Source: Sodiomyces alkalinus F11 (taxonomy: Eukaryota > Ascomycota > Sordariomycetes > Glomerellales > Plectosphaerellaceae). From it: a stretch of 64,000 nt of DNA. The position numbers and the translations under genes were made by a program. Under the pieces are notes generated by a model. It had not been told where the DNA came from, searched no databases, and was given only the letters and a program-made list of their open reading frames with translations. Positions within the stretch are counted from its first letter, which is position 1. Each line of letters begins with the position of its first letter. Of this stretch, positions 1 through 10,745 are shown piece by piece. The DNA is taken from the NCBI RefSeq assembly GCF_003711515.1, contig NW_021167081.1:124001-188000 (forward strand). Direction: 5' to 3'.

Positions 1-1588
1 GTCGTCGCCTCATCTCCACCTCAAAAGGCGGAAGCCCTAGCTTGAGGCCGTCGCGGTGAAGGCCCAGGCCCTGGGCCATTCGCACGACAAGTGCCGTCAG
101 GGTCCAACAGAAGCGCGTGTCGTCCTGTCGCCTGACGACGATGAGGAAGAGGGTGAAGGCTTGGAGAACGGACATGTCGGAGGTGTTGAGGAAGTTGCCC
201 TTGGCCAGGGCCTGTTCAAGGCCGAATCGGTACCGCGACAGCAGAAGGGCCTTGGAAGACGCCAGGTGGGCTTGCACATCTTCTTCCTCGAGCGAGGTGA
301 TGGTCGCGTAGTACACGGAGAAGACGAGGGCTTCGTTGCCGGGGCTGAGGTCAACGGTCTGCTCGACCATGCCCTGGAATAACCTATCCATGGAAGGGAC
401 GTGCAAGACTTTGACAAGCGGCTCCACGTTCTCCTGGTATGTCTTCCACATGTAGAGTATCTGGGACGGCGGAGGATGGAACTTGCTCAGGTCGGCTTCG
501 ACCGACCGATAAGCGAAGAGGAAGCCCTGATGCTGGCTCGAATGGGAATGGGAACCGAGGGCGGATTCGGGCGAAGGGTCGGGGGTGATTTCGTCTTCGG
601 TGTCGCCCGGGTCGTCGCTAAGGGTGTGCATCTCGGATCGGAGTTCGTCGAGCTATTTTGTGCGAGAAAGATTACCAATGGTCAGTCGACGTGACCGCAG
701 ATCTTTGCGCTTGAGAGGGCAGTGGGGGGAGGGGGGCGGTAATTTAGGGGGGCGGTAATTTTAAGGGGGCCTCAGATTTACCTCGTCGTTCAGTTTGGAC
801 AGAAATGCGTTGCTAATATAGCGGGCGGTCGTGCCGCCGTCGTGAAGCACCAACCTCCCCAGTTGCTTGTGCATATTCTCCGGTTTCCCGTCAAGATGGC
901 GGCGCAAGTCGGCCTCTGCCTCGGCCTCGGCTTCCGATCCAGACCGATACGTGTGGGCGGCGCGTTGCGAAGCCTTCGGGGCGCCACTTCCCCCCCTGGC
1001 GGACGAAGGGGGGGACGTGCTGTTATGGCGAGGATTCGGGGAGGCGGCGGGGCTGGAATTCTTGTCCACGTCAATGTTGATATCGTCCATCACGTCGACG
1101 TCGACATGGCCACTGAGACCCTGGACGATGATGGCTTCGAGTTTCCGCAGGCGCTTCTGGAGGGCCATCTCGCGTTCGCTCGAGCCCTTGGGCGGGGCGT
1201 TGGGGTCGCGCGGACGAGGTCGTCTCGGGGCACGACCAGGTGCAGGGAATATGCACTGGATATGGGCGCGGCGGCAGTTGGAGCAGGGCATCTGTTTGTC
1301 GCATCGCACCTTGCGGCGTCGACAGGTCACGCAGCTGCGAGGGTTCAGGAGAGGGGCGCCGGAGGGAGTGGTTGCGACGGGCTGGTCGGGGGAGATGATG
1401 GTGGTGCCCGGCAAGCGGCAGAGAGAGGCGGCATCGAGGGAGGCGGACGGGTCATTGTAGTTGGGAACTGCGCCGGGGTTCCTGTTGATATCTCCGTGGG
1501 CATGTGTGATTGTGCCGGGGGGGGTGGTCGGGTGCTGGGCGGGCACTGTCGCGAAGGACATGTGATTTGGCGGTGTTACGTTCTCCAT
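1..1588 (-). CDS. Zn(II)2Cys6 fungal transcription factor (3' end beyond window)
   Basis: A DNA-binding regulator expected to act in the nucleus. Two exons are visible: 1588-782 and 652 to the left edge. The 129-bp intron has a GTAAAT donor and a TAG acceptor in phase 0. Residues 86-112 form a binuclear zinc cluster with the spacing C-x2-C-x6-C-x5-C-x2-C-x6-C (CVTCRRRKVRC, then CSNC). It is followed by a basic Pro/Arg linker and a short heptad-like helix (about 133-154), the usual layout of the Gal4 class. Exon 2 carries the start of the fungal_trans middle region (MDRLFQGMVEQ, then ARMAQGLGLHRDG-type sequence). At least 486 residues are encoded before the edge. I chose the ATG at 1588 because the frame upstream of it runs through an A21 tract and would give a poly-Phe leader. 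The target genes cannot be inferred. Confidence 0.9.
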
Positions 1589-1618
1589 GACGCACAGAGA
1601 GGCCGGTGCTGGCGAACC

Positions 1619-1639
1619 AAAAAAAAAAAAAAAAAAAAA
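1619..1639 (+). repeat. A21 homopolymer followed by GAA repeats
   Basis: Twenty-one A residues on the + strand (T on the coding strand) lie about 31 bp upstream of the ATG of the Zn2Cys6 gene, so they fall in its promoter or 5' leader. Poly(dA:dT) tracts are known nucleosome-excluding elements in fungal promoters; such a role here is inference. Confidence 0.9.
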
Positions 1640-2498
1640 GAAGAAGAAGAAGAAGAAAGGGGGGTTAGGCGCAATGGATCTTGTGAGAGGGGCTCGGTTC
1701 ACTTCGGTCGTGGCTCTTCGGAGCGAGGAGGCGGCGTTGGTGGTCGACGTTTGTCGTAAGAGAGTAAAAGTAGTAGGTGTAATAGGTGTGTATCTTTGAG
1801 GGCACGCTGTTTCCGCTCACTGCACCGTCACGACATGCATCTGGGTCGAAGCGAGGGAAGGATCGAGCCGGCGATATTGAAAAGCGAGAGGGAAAATAAT
1901 GGTAAAATGGCAAAAGGAAAGGCGAGAAACGACAAAGTCGTGCGGAGTGAAATGATGCACGTGTTGAGATGGCGAAGAATATAACGAGCGAGCGGGAGAC
2001 GAGAGACGAGAGACGAGAGACGAGGTAGGGTCCAGAAGGTTGGCGGTGGGAAGAAGATGAAGAAGGGAGCTGCGGCTGAGCTGCAGCTGCAGCAGCACAC
2101 GGGCGGGGCCGACTTGGATGTTTGCTATGGGCTATGGTGATGGCATTGAGAAACGATATACAGAGGTGATGTGGTTGATGATGGGGATAGATCGAATTAT
2201 TTCAGGGGATCTCAATAGATGAGGTGAGGTAGAATGTAGGGATGTAGGGATGTAGGTTGTAGGACGCAAGAGCAAGTGTAAAAGCACGGGGAAGATGTCG
2301 AGGAAAGATGTCGAGGCAGGCAGAATGAGTGAGAGGTAGCAGGACCGATGGAGCAGAGATGGGGGCCGGAGGGGCACAGACCAGGTGGGGGTTACCTTGG
2401 GGATGCATGTGCTCTTCCTCTCTCCCACGTACTTTACTTCGTACTTTGTCGATATGTACGAAAGTCTTATCCCGTACCCTGGGTATCTCTTTTCATAA

Positions 2499-2514
2499 GG
2501 TAAGGCACCTTACC
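2499..2514. repeat. Perfect hairpin GGTAAGG-CA-CCTTACC
   Basis: A 7-bp perfect stem with a 2-nt loop. It sits inside a run of related short palindromes (ACCTACGTAGG near 2570-2580, GTAGGTACC near 2518-2527) and belongs to the intergenic AGGTACCT-type motif family described in the findings. Confidence 0.8.
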
Positions 2515-3315
2515 TACCGTAGGTACCTTACCCACCGATTTAACATCACTTTCAGAGATACACTTGTGTACCTACGTAGGCACCTTACACTTACATCAAG
2601 CCCACATACCTGTAGGTACGTGTACATAAATATGTGATGAATAAGACGGACCTGGACGAATTGCCAGATGCATGCATATACGTCGTTCAACGTCCCCTCC
2701 AAACGTCTCTCTTTCTCTCTCCTTTTCTCATCTTCTCTATTAGTTTGTGTTACCTCAAGCTGGTCTAACGGTGCTCATCTGCCACGCTTTGGTTGGAGGG
2801 GAGGGGGAAGAGGGGTGTTTGCCAAGAATAACGGGAGCCGGTACACTACACTAGTGGCCGCTACTCCGTATCCGTACTCCGTACTCCATAGTCCGTAAAT
2901 GCGCGAGAGCTAGTGGAGAGGTTGGTTCGTTCTTAGTACGATTCTATTTCAGGACCAGACTACCTTATGTCTGCGGCAGTGCTGACTGAGACTGAGACCG
3001 AGACTGAGAACCTCCGACCTCCGACCTCCGACCCCCGACCTCCGCCTCATGCGCCTCCACTGCTTCAGGGAATCCTACCCACCCATCTCCCAATAATAGC
3101 GCCGGCTGTGATCCAGAGCCACGGACCATATCACTCACAGTGTCTCTTCGTTTCTCACTCCCGGAATCGAAAATCACTACCACTCGTTTATATCCTCAAA
3201 TACACTTGTCCTCATGTCGCTAGACTGCCGGCTTTTCTGTCCTATCCTACGAAAGTCGCGCCGCAGCCGGGCAGAATATTTCCCTGTTTGTTGATCTCAT
3301 CCAGTAATGCTCCTG

Positions 3316-3355
3316 TTCCTTTTCCTTTTCCTTTTCCTTTTCCTTTTCCTTTTCC
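3316..3355 (+). repeat. (CCTTTT)n microsatellite
   Basis: A 6-bp unit is repeated nearly seven times. It lies about 120 bp downstream of the stop codon of the DUF3669 gene, probably in its 3' flank. Confidence 0.95.
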
Positions 3356-3474
3356 GTATGCCTTTGCCGCCAACCCCCCACAATGCAGCCAGCAAGAATA
3401 TACGCCGAAACACCGACCTTATTACCGTCTCTGGCAGCCAGAGTCTGGCTGACGGAAACCCTCAAGGCCAGACT

Positions 3475-4776
3475 TCAGTCGATAGACCTGTACTTGAGGC
3501 AAACCTCGGCATAGTCCTCAAAATCCCACATAAAAGCGTCGGCGTTGAATCTATTCTGCAACCCCCGGTCCTTCAAAATGGCCTCGGCAACTTCGACATA
3601 GGCCTGCCGAAAAGCCCGAAACAGACGAGGCGTCTGCCTGGGGTGAGGGACGTACAGCTCATTGGCGCCGCTGGCCATGGCGGCCTTGTAGAGCTGGTAC
3701 ACCACGGGCGGGGGGCCGTTCCGGAGAGAAACGCGGTTGCAGCGTCCAAAGTCGACCATGAAGAGGTTGACCTCCCTGCGCTGGAAGTTGGGGTCCTCGT
3801 TGGCCCAAGCGGTAGCCCGTCTGGCGGGGCGAGGTGAGCCAGGGGAGGACGAGGGGGAGGACGAGGGGGAGGAGGCGGCAGAAGAAGAAGAAGAAGATGG
3901 GAGGATGCGGGTCCCCAGGACAAACTCGACGTCGTTGCCGTCTGCCTCGGCACCCCAGTGCATGATGGCAAAGGCCTTCCCCAGTTGGGCGGCCAGGGCC
4001 TTGACGTCCATGCCCAGCTCCTCCATCTCCGGGAGGGTGAGGTGGAAGTTGCGCAGCGAGTGGAAATCGTAAGCCATCCTAGTGCGAGGCGCGTAGCGTC
4101 CGAGGTAGGGTCGGACAAGGCAGTGCTTGTTCGGGCCGTGCTCGACTATGAACTTGACGATGTCCGGGTCGACGGGGCCGCCGTCCTCGGCGCGGGGGTG
4201 GAAGTGGGAGACCAAGGCGGTCCTGACCCGTTTCGGAAGAGGGAGGATCCTCTCCATCACTACCACGTTGGACCTGCACTGATGCTTTTCCGGAAACAGG
4301 TGTTCCAGCTCGTTCCAGAAGTCGGCGTAGTCCTTGGGGACGTAGTAGAAAGGGTAGGGGATGAGAACGTCGCATCGGGCATGGTCCCGATAACGCTTAA
4401 AAGCCGCATTTACAGCAATGTGCATGGTAAACTCTTCCTGGAGACAGAACATCCGGCCTTGCTGTTCGGGCTTCTCCTTTTTGACGACCATGCCATCACC
4501 AATCATCTCGAAGATGGTGCCTTGTGTTCCTTCGCCAATGACGATGATTTCGGCTTCTCTGTTTGGATCTCTGGCTTGCCGGACGCGGCTGAAATACGAT
4601 GAATGCGTATATATGACCGACTTGAGGGCAAGGGCTTGCTTAAGAGCCTCGGTGTCGGATAGCGAGGCAAACTCTTGGGCCGCAGAAAGTGGAATGGGGG
4701 GGGTGCAGGATGGGGTGGGTGTCGGGGTGTCGGTGGAGGACTCGTTGCTTGAGCTTGGCTCACGTGCGGAAGACAT
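3475..4776 (-). CDS. DUF3669-domain protein with kinase-like motifs
   Basis: A single-exon gene of 433 residues whose biochemical role is unknown. The sequence matches the DUF3669 family of filamentous fungi, with the typical NDVEFVLG segment at 281-288 and the C-terminal DFEDYAEVCL. Several pieces resemble a divergent protein kinase-like fold. A glycine loop IGEGTQGTIFE lies at 80-90, VVKKEK follows at 97-102, an MHWGAEADGND segment sits where a catalytic loop would be (272-282), and FMVDFG ends at residue 344. A Ser/Pro low-complexity insert (294-316) separates the last two. There is no signal peptide or membrane segment. The ATG at 4776 is the first Met of the frame and precedes a Ser/Thr/Pro-rich leader. 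Family assignment is firm; the kinase resemblance is my reading. Confidence 0.85.
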   Translation of the reverse strand: MSSAREPSSSNESSTDTPTPTPSCTPPIPLSAAQEFASLSDTEALKQALALKSVIYTHSSYFSRVRQARDPNREAEIIVIGEGTQGTIFEMIGDGMVVKKEKPEQQGRMFCLQEEFTMHIAVNAAFKRYRDHARCDVLIPYPFYYVPKDYADFWNELEHLFPEKHQCRSNVVVMERILPLPKRVRTALVSHFHPRAEDGGPVDPDIVKFIVEHGPNKHCLVRPYLGRYAPRTRMAYDFHSLRNFHLTLPEMEELGMDVKALAAQLGKAFAIMHWGAEADGNDVEFVLGTRILPSSSSSSAASSPSSSPSSSPGSPRPARRATAWANEDPNFQRREVNLFMVDFGRCNRVSLRNGPPPVVYQLYKAAMASGANELYVPHPRQTPRLFRAFRQAYVEVAEAILKDRGLQNRFNADAFMWDFEDYAEVCLKYRSID

Positions 4777-4949
4777 GATTGATGGTGATTTCAGTCATTG
4801 GACGGACAAAAGGATAGTGATTGTTTGGATAACGATGATCCACAAAGAGGAGATGAAAAGAACGGCCATCGGTGGATGATGAAGACGGACACGCGCGCTT
4901 GGTTGTTGAATAGTTGAAGGACAAGAAGAGAATAGTTGAAGGAATAAAA

Positions 4950-5093
4950 AGAGAATAGAAAGACGAGAGGGAAAGAGGAAAAGAGGCAGAGAGGGGAGGA
5001 GGCAGAGAGGGAAAGAGGAAAAGAGGGAAGGAGGGAAGGAGGGAAGGAGGGAAGGAGGGAAAGGGGGAAGGGGGAAGGGGGAAGGGGGAAGGA
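4950..5093 (+). repeat. Purine-rich tandem tract
   Basis: Nearly all A/G on the + strand, made of GAAAGAGG, GAGGGAAG and GGGGGAA units. On the coding strand of the DUF3669 gene this is a pyrimidine tract starting about 175 bp upstream of the ATG. CT-rich tracts are typical of filamentous-fungal promoters; polypurine mirror tracts can also adopt triplex structure. Both roles are inference. Confidence 0.8.
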
Positions 5094-5791
5094 GTAACAA
5101 AGATGGAAAGAGAGACGAGTAAAGTTCGTAAAGATAGTCTATGGCTCGGTGTGGATATTGTGGAAGCCTGGTTGATATTACTTTTACACGGGCGGTTCTG
5201 TATCATCAACCTCTTTTCGCTGTTTAGTTTCGACATGCAGGTAGGTAATAGAACATGTTTCTGTTTATTTTATTTTCCTCCACTGATATCTCCTTCATCT
5301 TGGTAGGCTTCTAAAGACTGTCAAGTTGTGGGAAACTTGGACCGGAAATCTGACCATGACAATAATCTTTCCCGTACATGTTGATACTTCAGAGCTTAGA
5401 ACTCCAGTGGCTTATATACTCGTAGCCACTCAAGCCTCCCATCCAAGATATGTGCGGCGTCACGGCGTTACCCTTGAGCGACGAGAATAAATTATAAGAA
5501 TACTCCGGCCGCCAAGACTGCGACTGTCGACTGCTCCGAGTCTGATACATACCGCTTTCAGAATCACATAGAGTAGCTATTCCATATAGCGGCCGTCTCC
5601 CTTTTCCGTTTTCCCTGTACAGCGTAGCAAAAGTCCAACGCGCAACTCGGTCAAAGAGTCGCGATGGACTGTCGTCTGTACCGGAACGAACCCCACGGTC
5701 CCCACCACCCGCAAAGGGCGCTATTCCATCTTTAAACTACCTTGAGGTACCTTAGTTTAAAAGCCAAGGGTTTGGTGCGGTGGCTAAGGTA

Positions 5792-5946
5792 CAGTGAGTG
5801 AGCAAAAGTTTCGGAATAACCCTAAAGTAGAATGCTTCGAACCTTTTGGGGAACACTTTTTTTATTAGGGCAAAAACTATATTATGTAGCAAAAGTAACG
5901 AATCACTGGATTTTTGAAATGTACCGAAATTATTGCTCACCCACTG
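5792..5946. mobile_element. MITE with Tc1/mariner-type inverted ends (mimp/impala-like)
   Basis: The left terminal repeat (5792-5814) begins CAGTGAGTGAGCAAAAG. The right one (5924-5946), read in reverse complement, begins CAGTGGGTGAGCAATAA, and 20 of 23 positions match. The dinucleotide TA lies directly outside both ends (5790-5791 and 5947-5948), as expected for the target duplication of Tc1/mariner elements. The 155-bp body has no reading frame of note and is AT-rich, so it is non-autonomous. Ends starting CAGTG resemble those I know from Fusarium impala and mimp elements. No related transposase is present in the window. Confidence 0.8.
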
Positions 5947-6261
5947 TAGGTACCTAATGGGTGTTGCTGGCCTCTGTGAATAACCGTACCTTAGGGAATG
6001 GATACAAGTGTTATTCGAGTTGAACCCTACTGTACACAGTATCCTCAGCAGCGCTCGACACAGGGTACGAAGCACCTGACCCGTTTCGGAAATTCTTCTT
6101 CGTGCCCCTCCATCACCGACATGGGACTTGACCAAAATATCCTCGAATTATTAGAAAATCAAAAATCCCACTTGGTGAAAAACAGATCACCACCAAAGAT
6201 AAGAGAGATCTCTGGTACGGCTCAAGTTACATCTCTCCCTTGGCTCGGACCTTGTGGACCC

Positions 6262-9200
6262 ATGCATGCTATGAACCATGCCGTGAGTTTGTCTCTCGGC
6301 TTCATCAACCCTCGACCCTCGACCCTCACCCCTCAACCCTCACCCCTCAACTCTCACCCCTTACCCCTTAGCCCCCGCCCCTTGGCCGAACAAACTGACG
6401 CACCTCCCCCATAGCCGCCGGATTCAACGTCCGCAGAGAGACTTCCTCAATGCGCCCATCACCGCAGTCGCCTTCTTCACCACCCCCTCCCATGGGCGCC
6501 GTCTCCTTCTCGTAGGTGAGCACAGCAACCTCATCGTCTACGACGCCCTCTCCGGCCAGCTCTGCGCCAGACTCCCCGTCTTCGATGCCCAGCCCATCCA
6601 CGGCATATCTTCCGGTCCTTCCCGAGCGACCGAGACAGGAGACGACCACCACCTCATTTTGGTCTGGGGGAACCGTTCGGTCGCCGTCTTCCCTGCAAGC
6701 TTGCTCGACGTTTGTCTTGATGCCGGAGCTAGACCCGGGCCTGGACCGGAATCCAGTGCCGACATACTAGATCCGCCCCCTCAACCGCATCCTCGCATCA
6801 CCACCACCACCGCCCAGGCCGCCGACTGGGTCCACGACGGCCTCGTCATCCCCGGGGCCAACGGCCGCTGCCTCCTCGCAACCGCCCACAACGAGGTCGT
6901 GGAACTCACCTACTCGCCCGCAGACGGCTCCCTCACCTTCGGCCGAGTCGCGTCCCCCGCGCGACCCATCCTGTTCTCCGCCAAGCTAGCATGGACCGCC
7001 GCCCACCCTGACGAGGTCCTCGTGGCCGCAGGAACCGTATTCGGCGAAATCGTAGTCTGGACCTGCCGCTTCCCCCTTTCCTCTTCCGACCCCTTGTCCC
7101 GCGAGGTGCTCTTCGTCTTCCGAGGCCACCATGGCTCCATCTACGGCGTGGACCTCTCGCCCGAGCTTGACGTCCCTGGCTGCGCCGACCGAAAGATGCG
7201 ATTGCTCGCCAGCTGCAGTGATGACCGGACAGTCAGGGTGTGGGACGTGTCGTCCGAACAGCCCGACGGCAAACCTGCGCCGGCCCTGGTGCTGGACGCC
7301 GCCTTCCACGACGAAGGTTGGGATACGGGGTTTGGAGGTGCCGCTGCCCATCTCGGCGGTGGTCTCGCTTCCGCGCCTGGAAGGGAAATGGCCTCGACCA
7401 TCGGTCTGGGTCACACTGCGAGGATATGGAAAGTCAAGTTCGCGAGACGGCCTTTCTTTTCCGATTCTCCCCGTGGACGCCGTATGACTCTGCCTGTGTA
7501 CTCCTTTGGCGAAGATGCCACGGCCATTACCTGGCATTTGGACCTGGATGTCGAGGCGTGGCGGCTGAAGGCGACGAGGAGGAGACGGACGAGGGCTCCT
7601 TTTGATATGCCCGCCCAAGACGAGGAGAAGGGCGATGCCCAGACCAAACAACCCCTCGCTACGCTGGTGCAACAGCCAAGTTTCGCCCAACACGACGGGA
7701 AGCATATCTGGTCTGCCGCCGTCTCCGAGGTGGACGAAGACACCGCAAACACCTGGGTTGCTACGGGAGGCGCCGACGGCAAGGTGAACCTGATAGCCAG
7801 TAGCACCAACATGCCAACAGACCGCCCCACCAATGCAACGTCAAGTCCCTCCCCGTTGCAGCATTTGCCGAAGGAGCTGCTGTCCATCACCATCCAGGAG
7901 ATCATCGACCGCCTACCGCCCGCGTCCGCGTCTGCGTCCGGCACCGGTCAGGAGGGGTTCAAAGCCCGCCCGTCGAGGGGTAACGAGGTCTTCAAGCAAT
8001 TCGGCTTCGTTTCAGAAGACGAGATGCTCGTCGTCAGCAATGCCGGTCGAGTGCTGCTTGCATCCTTCGAGGCAGACGCGGCGCCGACCTGGGCCAACGT
8101 CTCCCTCTCCGACATCAACCCCGTCCATCTTGCATGTTGCACCGTAATCGAGAGCCCGGCCCGGGGATTCGCCATCCTAGGGACGGCGTCTAAGAAACTC
8201 TTTCTGTACCACGACAGGTGTCTCAGGGAGATCGCCTCGCTCTCTGGCCAGGTCACGGATATCTTCTGCCTGGACTCGCCTGACTACCATTTCGATCAGA
8301 CCAACGGCGGCGGCGACGGCGGGGGAAGCACGAGCGAGCCGACGACAACCGCCGACGTGCTTGTCAGGATGATAGGTGGGCCGGACATCACTCGACTGTT
8401 GACCATCCATCTCATCGCAGCCGCTGTCACGTCCGACCTTCTTGTTCCCGGTCAGGAGCCGGGTTATGTCATCACCGCAGCGCGTGTCTTTGGCGACTTG
8501 CTGGCCATAGGCTCCCGGCATGGCCACTTGACCCTCTTCAGAAAAAGCCAAGACTGTCTCACCCCCCTCACACAGGCCGAGCGCCGGTCATCCGACGCCG
8601 TCACCTCCATCGTCCCGGTTCTCGTGTCGGGGCAGGATGGCCCTTCTGCGCAACAACACTTCCTCACCACCTCCCGCGACGGAAATTATCGCATCTACGA
8701 GACCAGCCCGACCTCCAACGGAGGAGGAGGAGGAGGAGTCCACGTGCGGTTACGCCACGAGACGTCCTCCCCCGCCATTGACGTCGTCGAAGGCGCCTGG
8801 TTCACAGCCCCCCACAACAAAAGCGGCGTCAGGGAACTCATCCTCTCCGGCTTCCGCAGCCGCTACTTCGTCCTCTGGAACGAGACCCAGCGCCACGAAG
8901 CCACCGCCCTCGACTGCGGCGGCAGCCGTCGCCTCTTCACCTACCGGCCCCTCGACCCGCGAGACGCCGCGCGCCTGCGCTTCGTCTACCTCAAAGCCGC
9001 GTCGCTTTACATCTACACCCAAGAGGACGCCGGGTACAGGACCGTCAAACGGGGGACGCATGGACGAGAGGTGCGCTGCGTCGCGGCCGCTGGCCGATAC
9101 GTCGCCACCGGGTCGGAGGACACGTCGATGCGTATCTGGGAGCGAAGCGAAGGCGAAGGCGAAGGCGAACACGAAGACGAAACGGAAACGGAAGCTGGAG

Positions 9201-10471
9201 GTCTCCGCTGCGTAGCGACAGTCAAGGTACATACCGCAGGACTACAGGCGATCAAATGGCTCCGCGGGGCCCGAGGACAAGACGACGACGACGACGACGA
9301 CGACGACGGCGCCCTCATCACCTGCTCCGGAAACGAAGAACTCATCGTCTGGCGCATCGGCCAACTTCGAGGCAGCGCCCACCTAGCATTCCCCGGCCCT
9401 ACAGTGCTGCGGGAGGCCGAGTTCACCGACAAGAGCCCCGACGGCGATCTACGCATCTTGCATCTCGACCTCTCCCCCCTGCCACCCCCGGACTGCGACG
9501 ACGTCGACGTGGGGGAGAAGGTCGGTGTCGTCGCCGGAACGCTCCGCTTCATCATCACCATGGTCTTCTCCAACTCGACGTTCAAGACGTACCGCTACGC
9601 CACGGCCTCCGGGTTCCGGCTCCTGGCCACGGGGCGCTATACCGGCGCGTGCCTCACGCAGGTCCGTCATCTCCGCGTCCTCGGCGAGGCGCGGGGGTTG
9701 GAGATACTCACGGCCGCCACGGATGGACACGTCGCCGTGTGGACCGCCTCCTCTGCCCCCGTCGCCGCCGTTGAGGCCTCGGGATCCGATCAAGGAAGAG
9801 GAAGAGGAATCGCAGAGTATGTCCCCGCAGTCATCACGCGTGCGCACCAAGGCAGCATCAAGGCTCTCGACGTCGTATCCCCGCCACGACTGGCAGACCC
9901 CCGGACCGAGACCGAGAGAGAAAGGTTCATCATCCTCACGGGCGGAGACGACAACGCACTCGGCTTTACCGTTGTATCACGGGACGACACGGACGCGCAC
10001 CCGGCAACATATGCGGTGGACCTGAGGGCCGGCATGAAAGACGCACACGCGGCATCCGTGAACGGTCTCTCGACCATTGTCCCTTGGGAATCCGATCACG
10101 GGAGGGGAGGAGGAGACGGGTCAGTCGTCTTTGCGACGGCGAGTAACGACCAGCGCGTCAAAATCTGGCGGGTGTCCTTGTCGTCCGGGTCGGAGAGGAG
10201 ACAAGATGCCGCTGCTGCCGCTGCTGCCGCTGCTGCCGCTGCTGCTGCACCACGACGGGGATCAGATAACCTGGACGTTAGGGTTGCGTTACTGGCAGAT
10301 GAGACCAGCGGTGTCGCGGATCCAGGAGACTTGGAAGTTCCACAAGATCGGAAGGGAGATGGAACCGTCCGGCTTATTGTCGTGGGCGTTGGGATGGAAG
10401 GGTGGCGACTAGACGTAACTAGAAAGGGCGAGCCGTTGTTAAGATGTCCTAATGATGGTGAGACGAAATAA
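6262..10471 (+). CDS. RTT10: WDR6/Rtt10-like WD-repeat protein (tRNA 2'-O-methylation cofactor)
   Basis: The relatives Rtt10 (Trm734) in yeast and WDR6 in mammals partner the Trm7/FTSJ1 methyltransferase, which modifies position 34 of the tRNA anticodon loop in the cytosol. Exon 1 is tiny (6262-6282, MHAMNHA). A 154-bp intron with GTGAGT donor and CAG acceptor leads to exon 2 (6437-10471), giving 1351 residues. The N-terminus reads LNAPITAVAF, then LLLVGEHSNLIVYD, the usual opening of this family. Clear WD repeats include FRGHHGSIYGVDLSP to RTVRVWDV (about 233-275), RYVATGSEDTSMRIWE (near 885), LITCSGNEELIVWRIG (near 969) and VFATASNDQRVKIWRV near the C-terminus. It is longer than yeast Rtt10 because of acidic (GAC)n, GE-rich and poly-Ala inserts. 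The ATG at 6271 is an alternative start. It is convergent with the next gene. Confidence 0.85.
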
Positions 10472-10694
10472 CGACGAACCGGGCTTAGAGAGAATAGAAA
10501 TAATAGACACGAAGCAATGTATAGCACTGTTGGCATGTGTATGACCAGCCAAAATATTCCCAACTCCAGTTTGAAGGCCGAGCCTCATGCTCTTTGTAAA
10601 TGCACGTCGCCAGAAGAATGCAGACAAGTCTGCTCCAGAAAAGTCTGCTCCAGAAAAGTCCGGCGCTATGCAAAGAAAGAAAACAAAAGCCGTC

Positions 10695-10737
<43 letters not shown>

Positions 10738-10745
10738 ATGCACCC
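10472..10745. other. Short convergent gap with C42 tract
   Basis: Tail-to-tail space of 274 bp between the WDR6-like and STB6-like stop codons. It contains a repeated CTGCTCCAGAAAAGT unit (about 10628-10660) and the C42 homopolymer. Confidence 0.8.
10696..10737 (+). repeat. C42 homopolymer
   Basis: Forty-two C residues on the + strand. It begins 8 nt downstream of the stop codon of the minus-strand STB6-like gene, whose transcript would carry a G42 run immediately in its 3' UTR. The run is long enough to form G-quadruplex structure, but the exact length is also error-prone in sequencing. Confidence 0.9.

Larger units (their letters stand above)
1589..3474. other. Intergenic: promoter side of the Zn2Cys6 gene and 3' side of the DUF3669 gene
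   Basis: No convincing gene is seen. The stretch holds an A21 tract (1619-1639) followed by GAA repeats just upstream of the regulator's ATG. Near 2440-2640 there is a cluster of TACCTA/GGTACC palindromes, including a perfect 7-bp stem GGTAAGG-CA-CCTTACC at 2499-2514. TACTCCGTA copies lie at 2865-2890, and a (CCTTTT)n microsatellite at 3316-3355. Confidence 0.6.
4777..6261. other. Divergent intergenic region (DUF3669 / WDR6 genes) holding a MITE
   Basis: This is the shared upstream region of the two flanking genes. The DUF3669 side has a long purine-rich tract of GGGAAGGA-type repeats (about 4950-5093). The middle holds a 155-bp inverted-repeat element (5792-5946) bordered by AGGTACCT-type motifs. 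No protein-coding gene is supported. Confidence 0.6.

Noticed and set aside
1589..1702. Longer start for the Zn2Cys6 protein giving a poly-Phe leader
   Set aside because: The phenylalanines come from the A21/GAA tract in the leader. The ATG at 1588 leads directly into a normal N-terminus.
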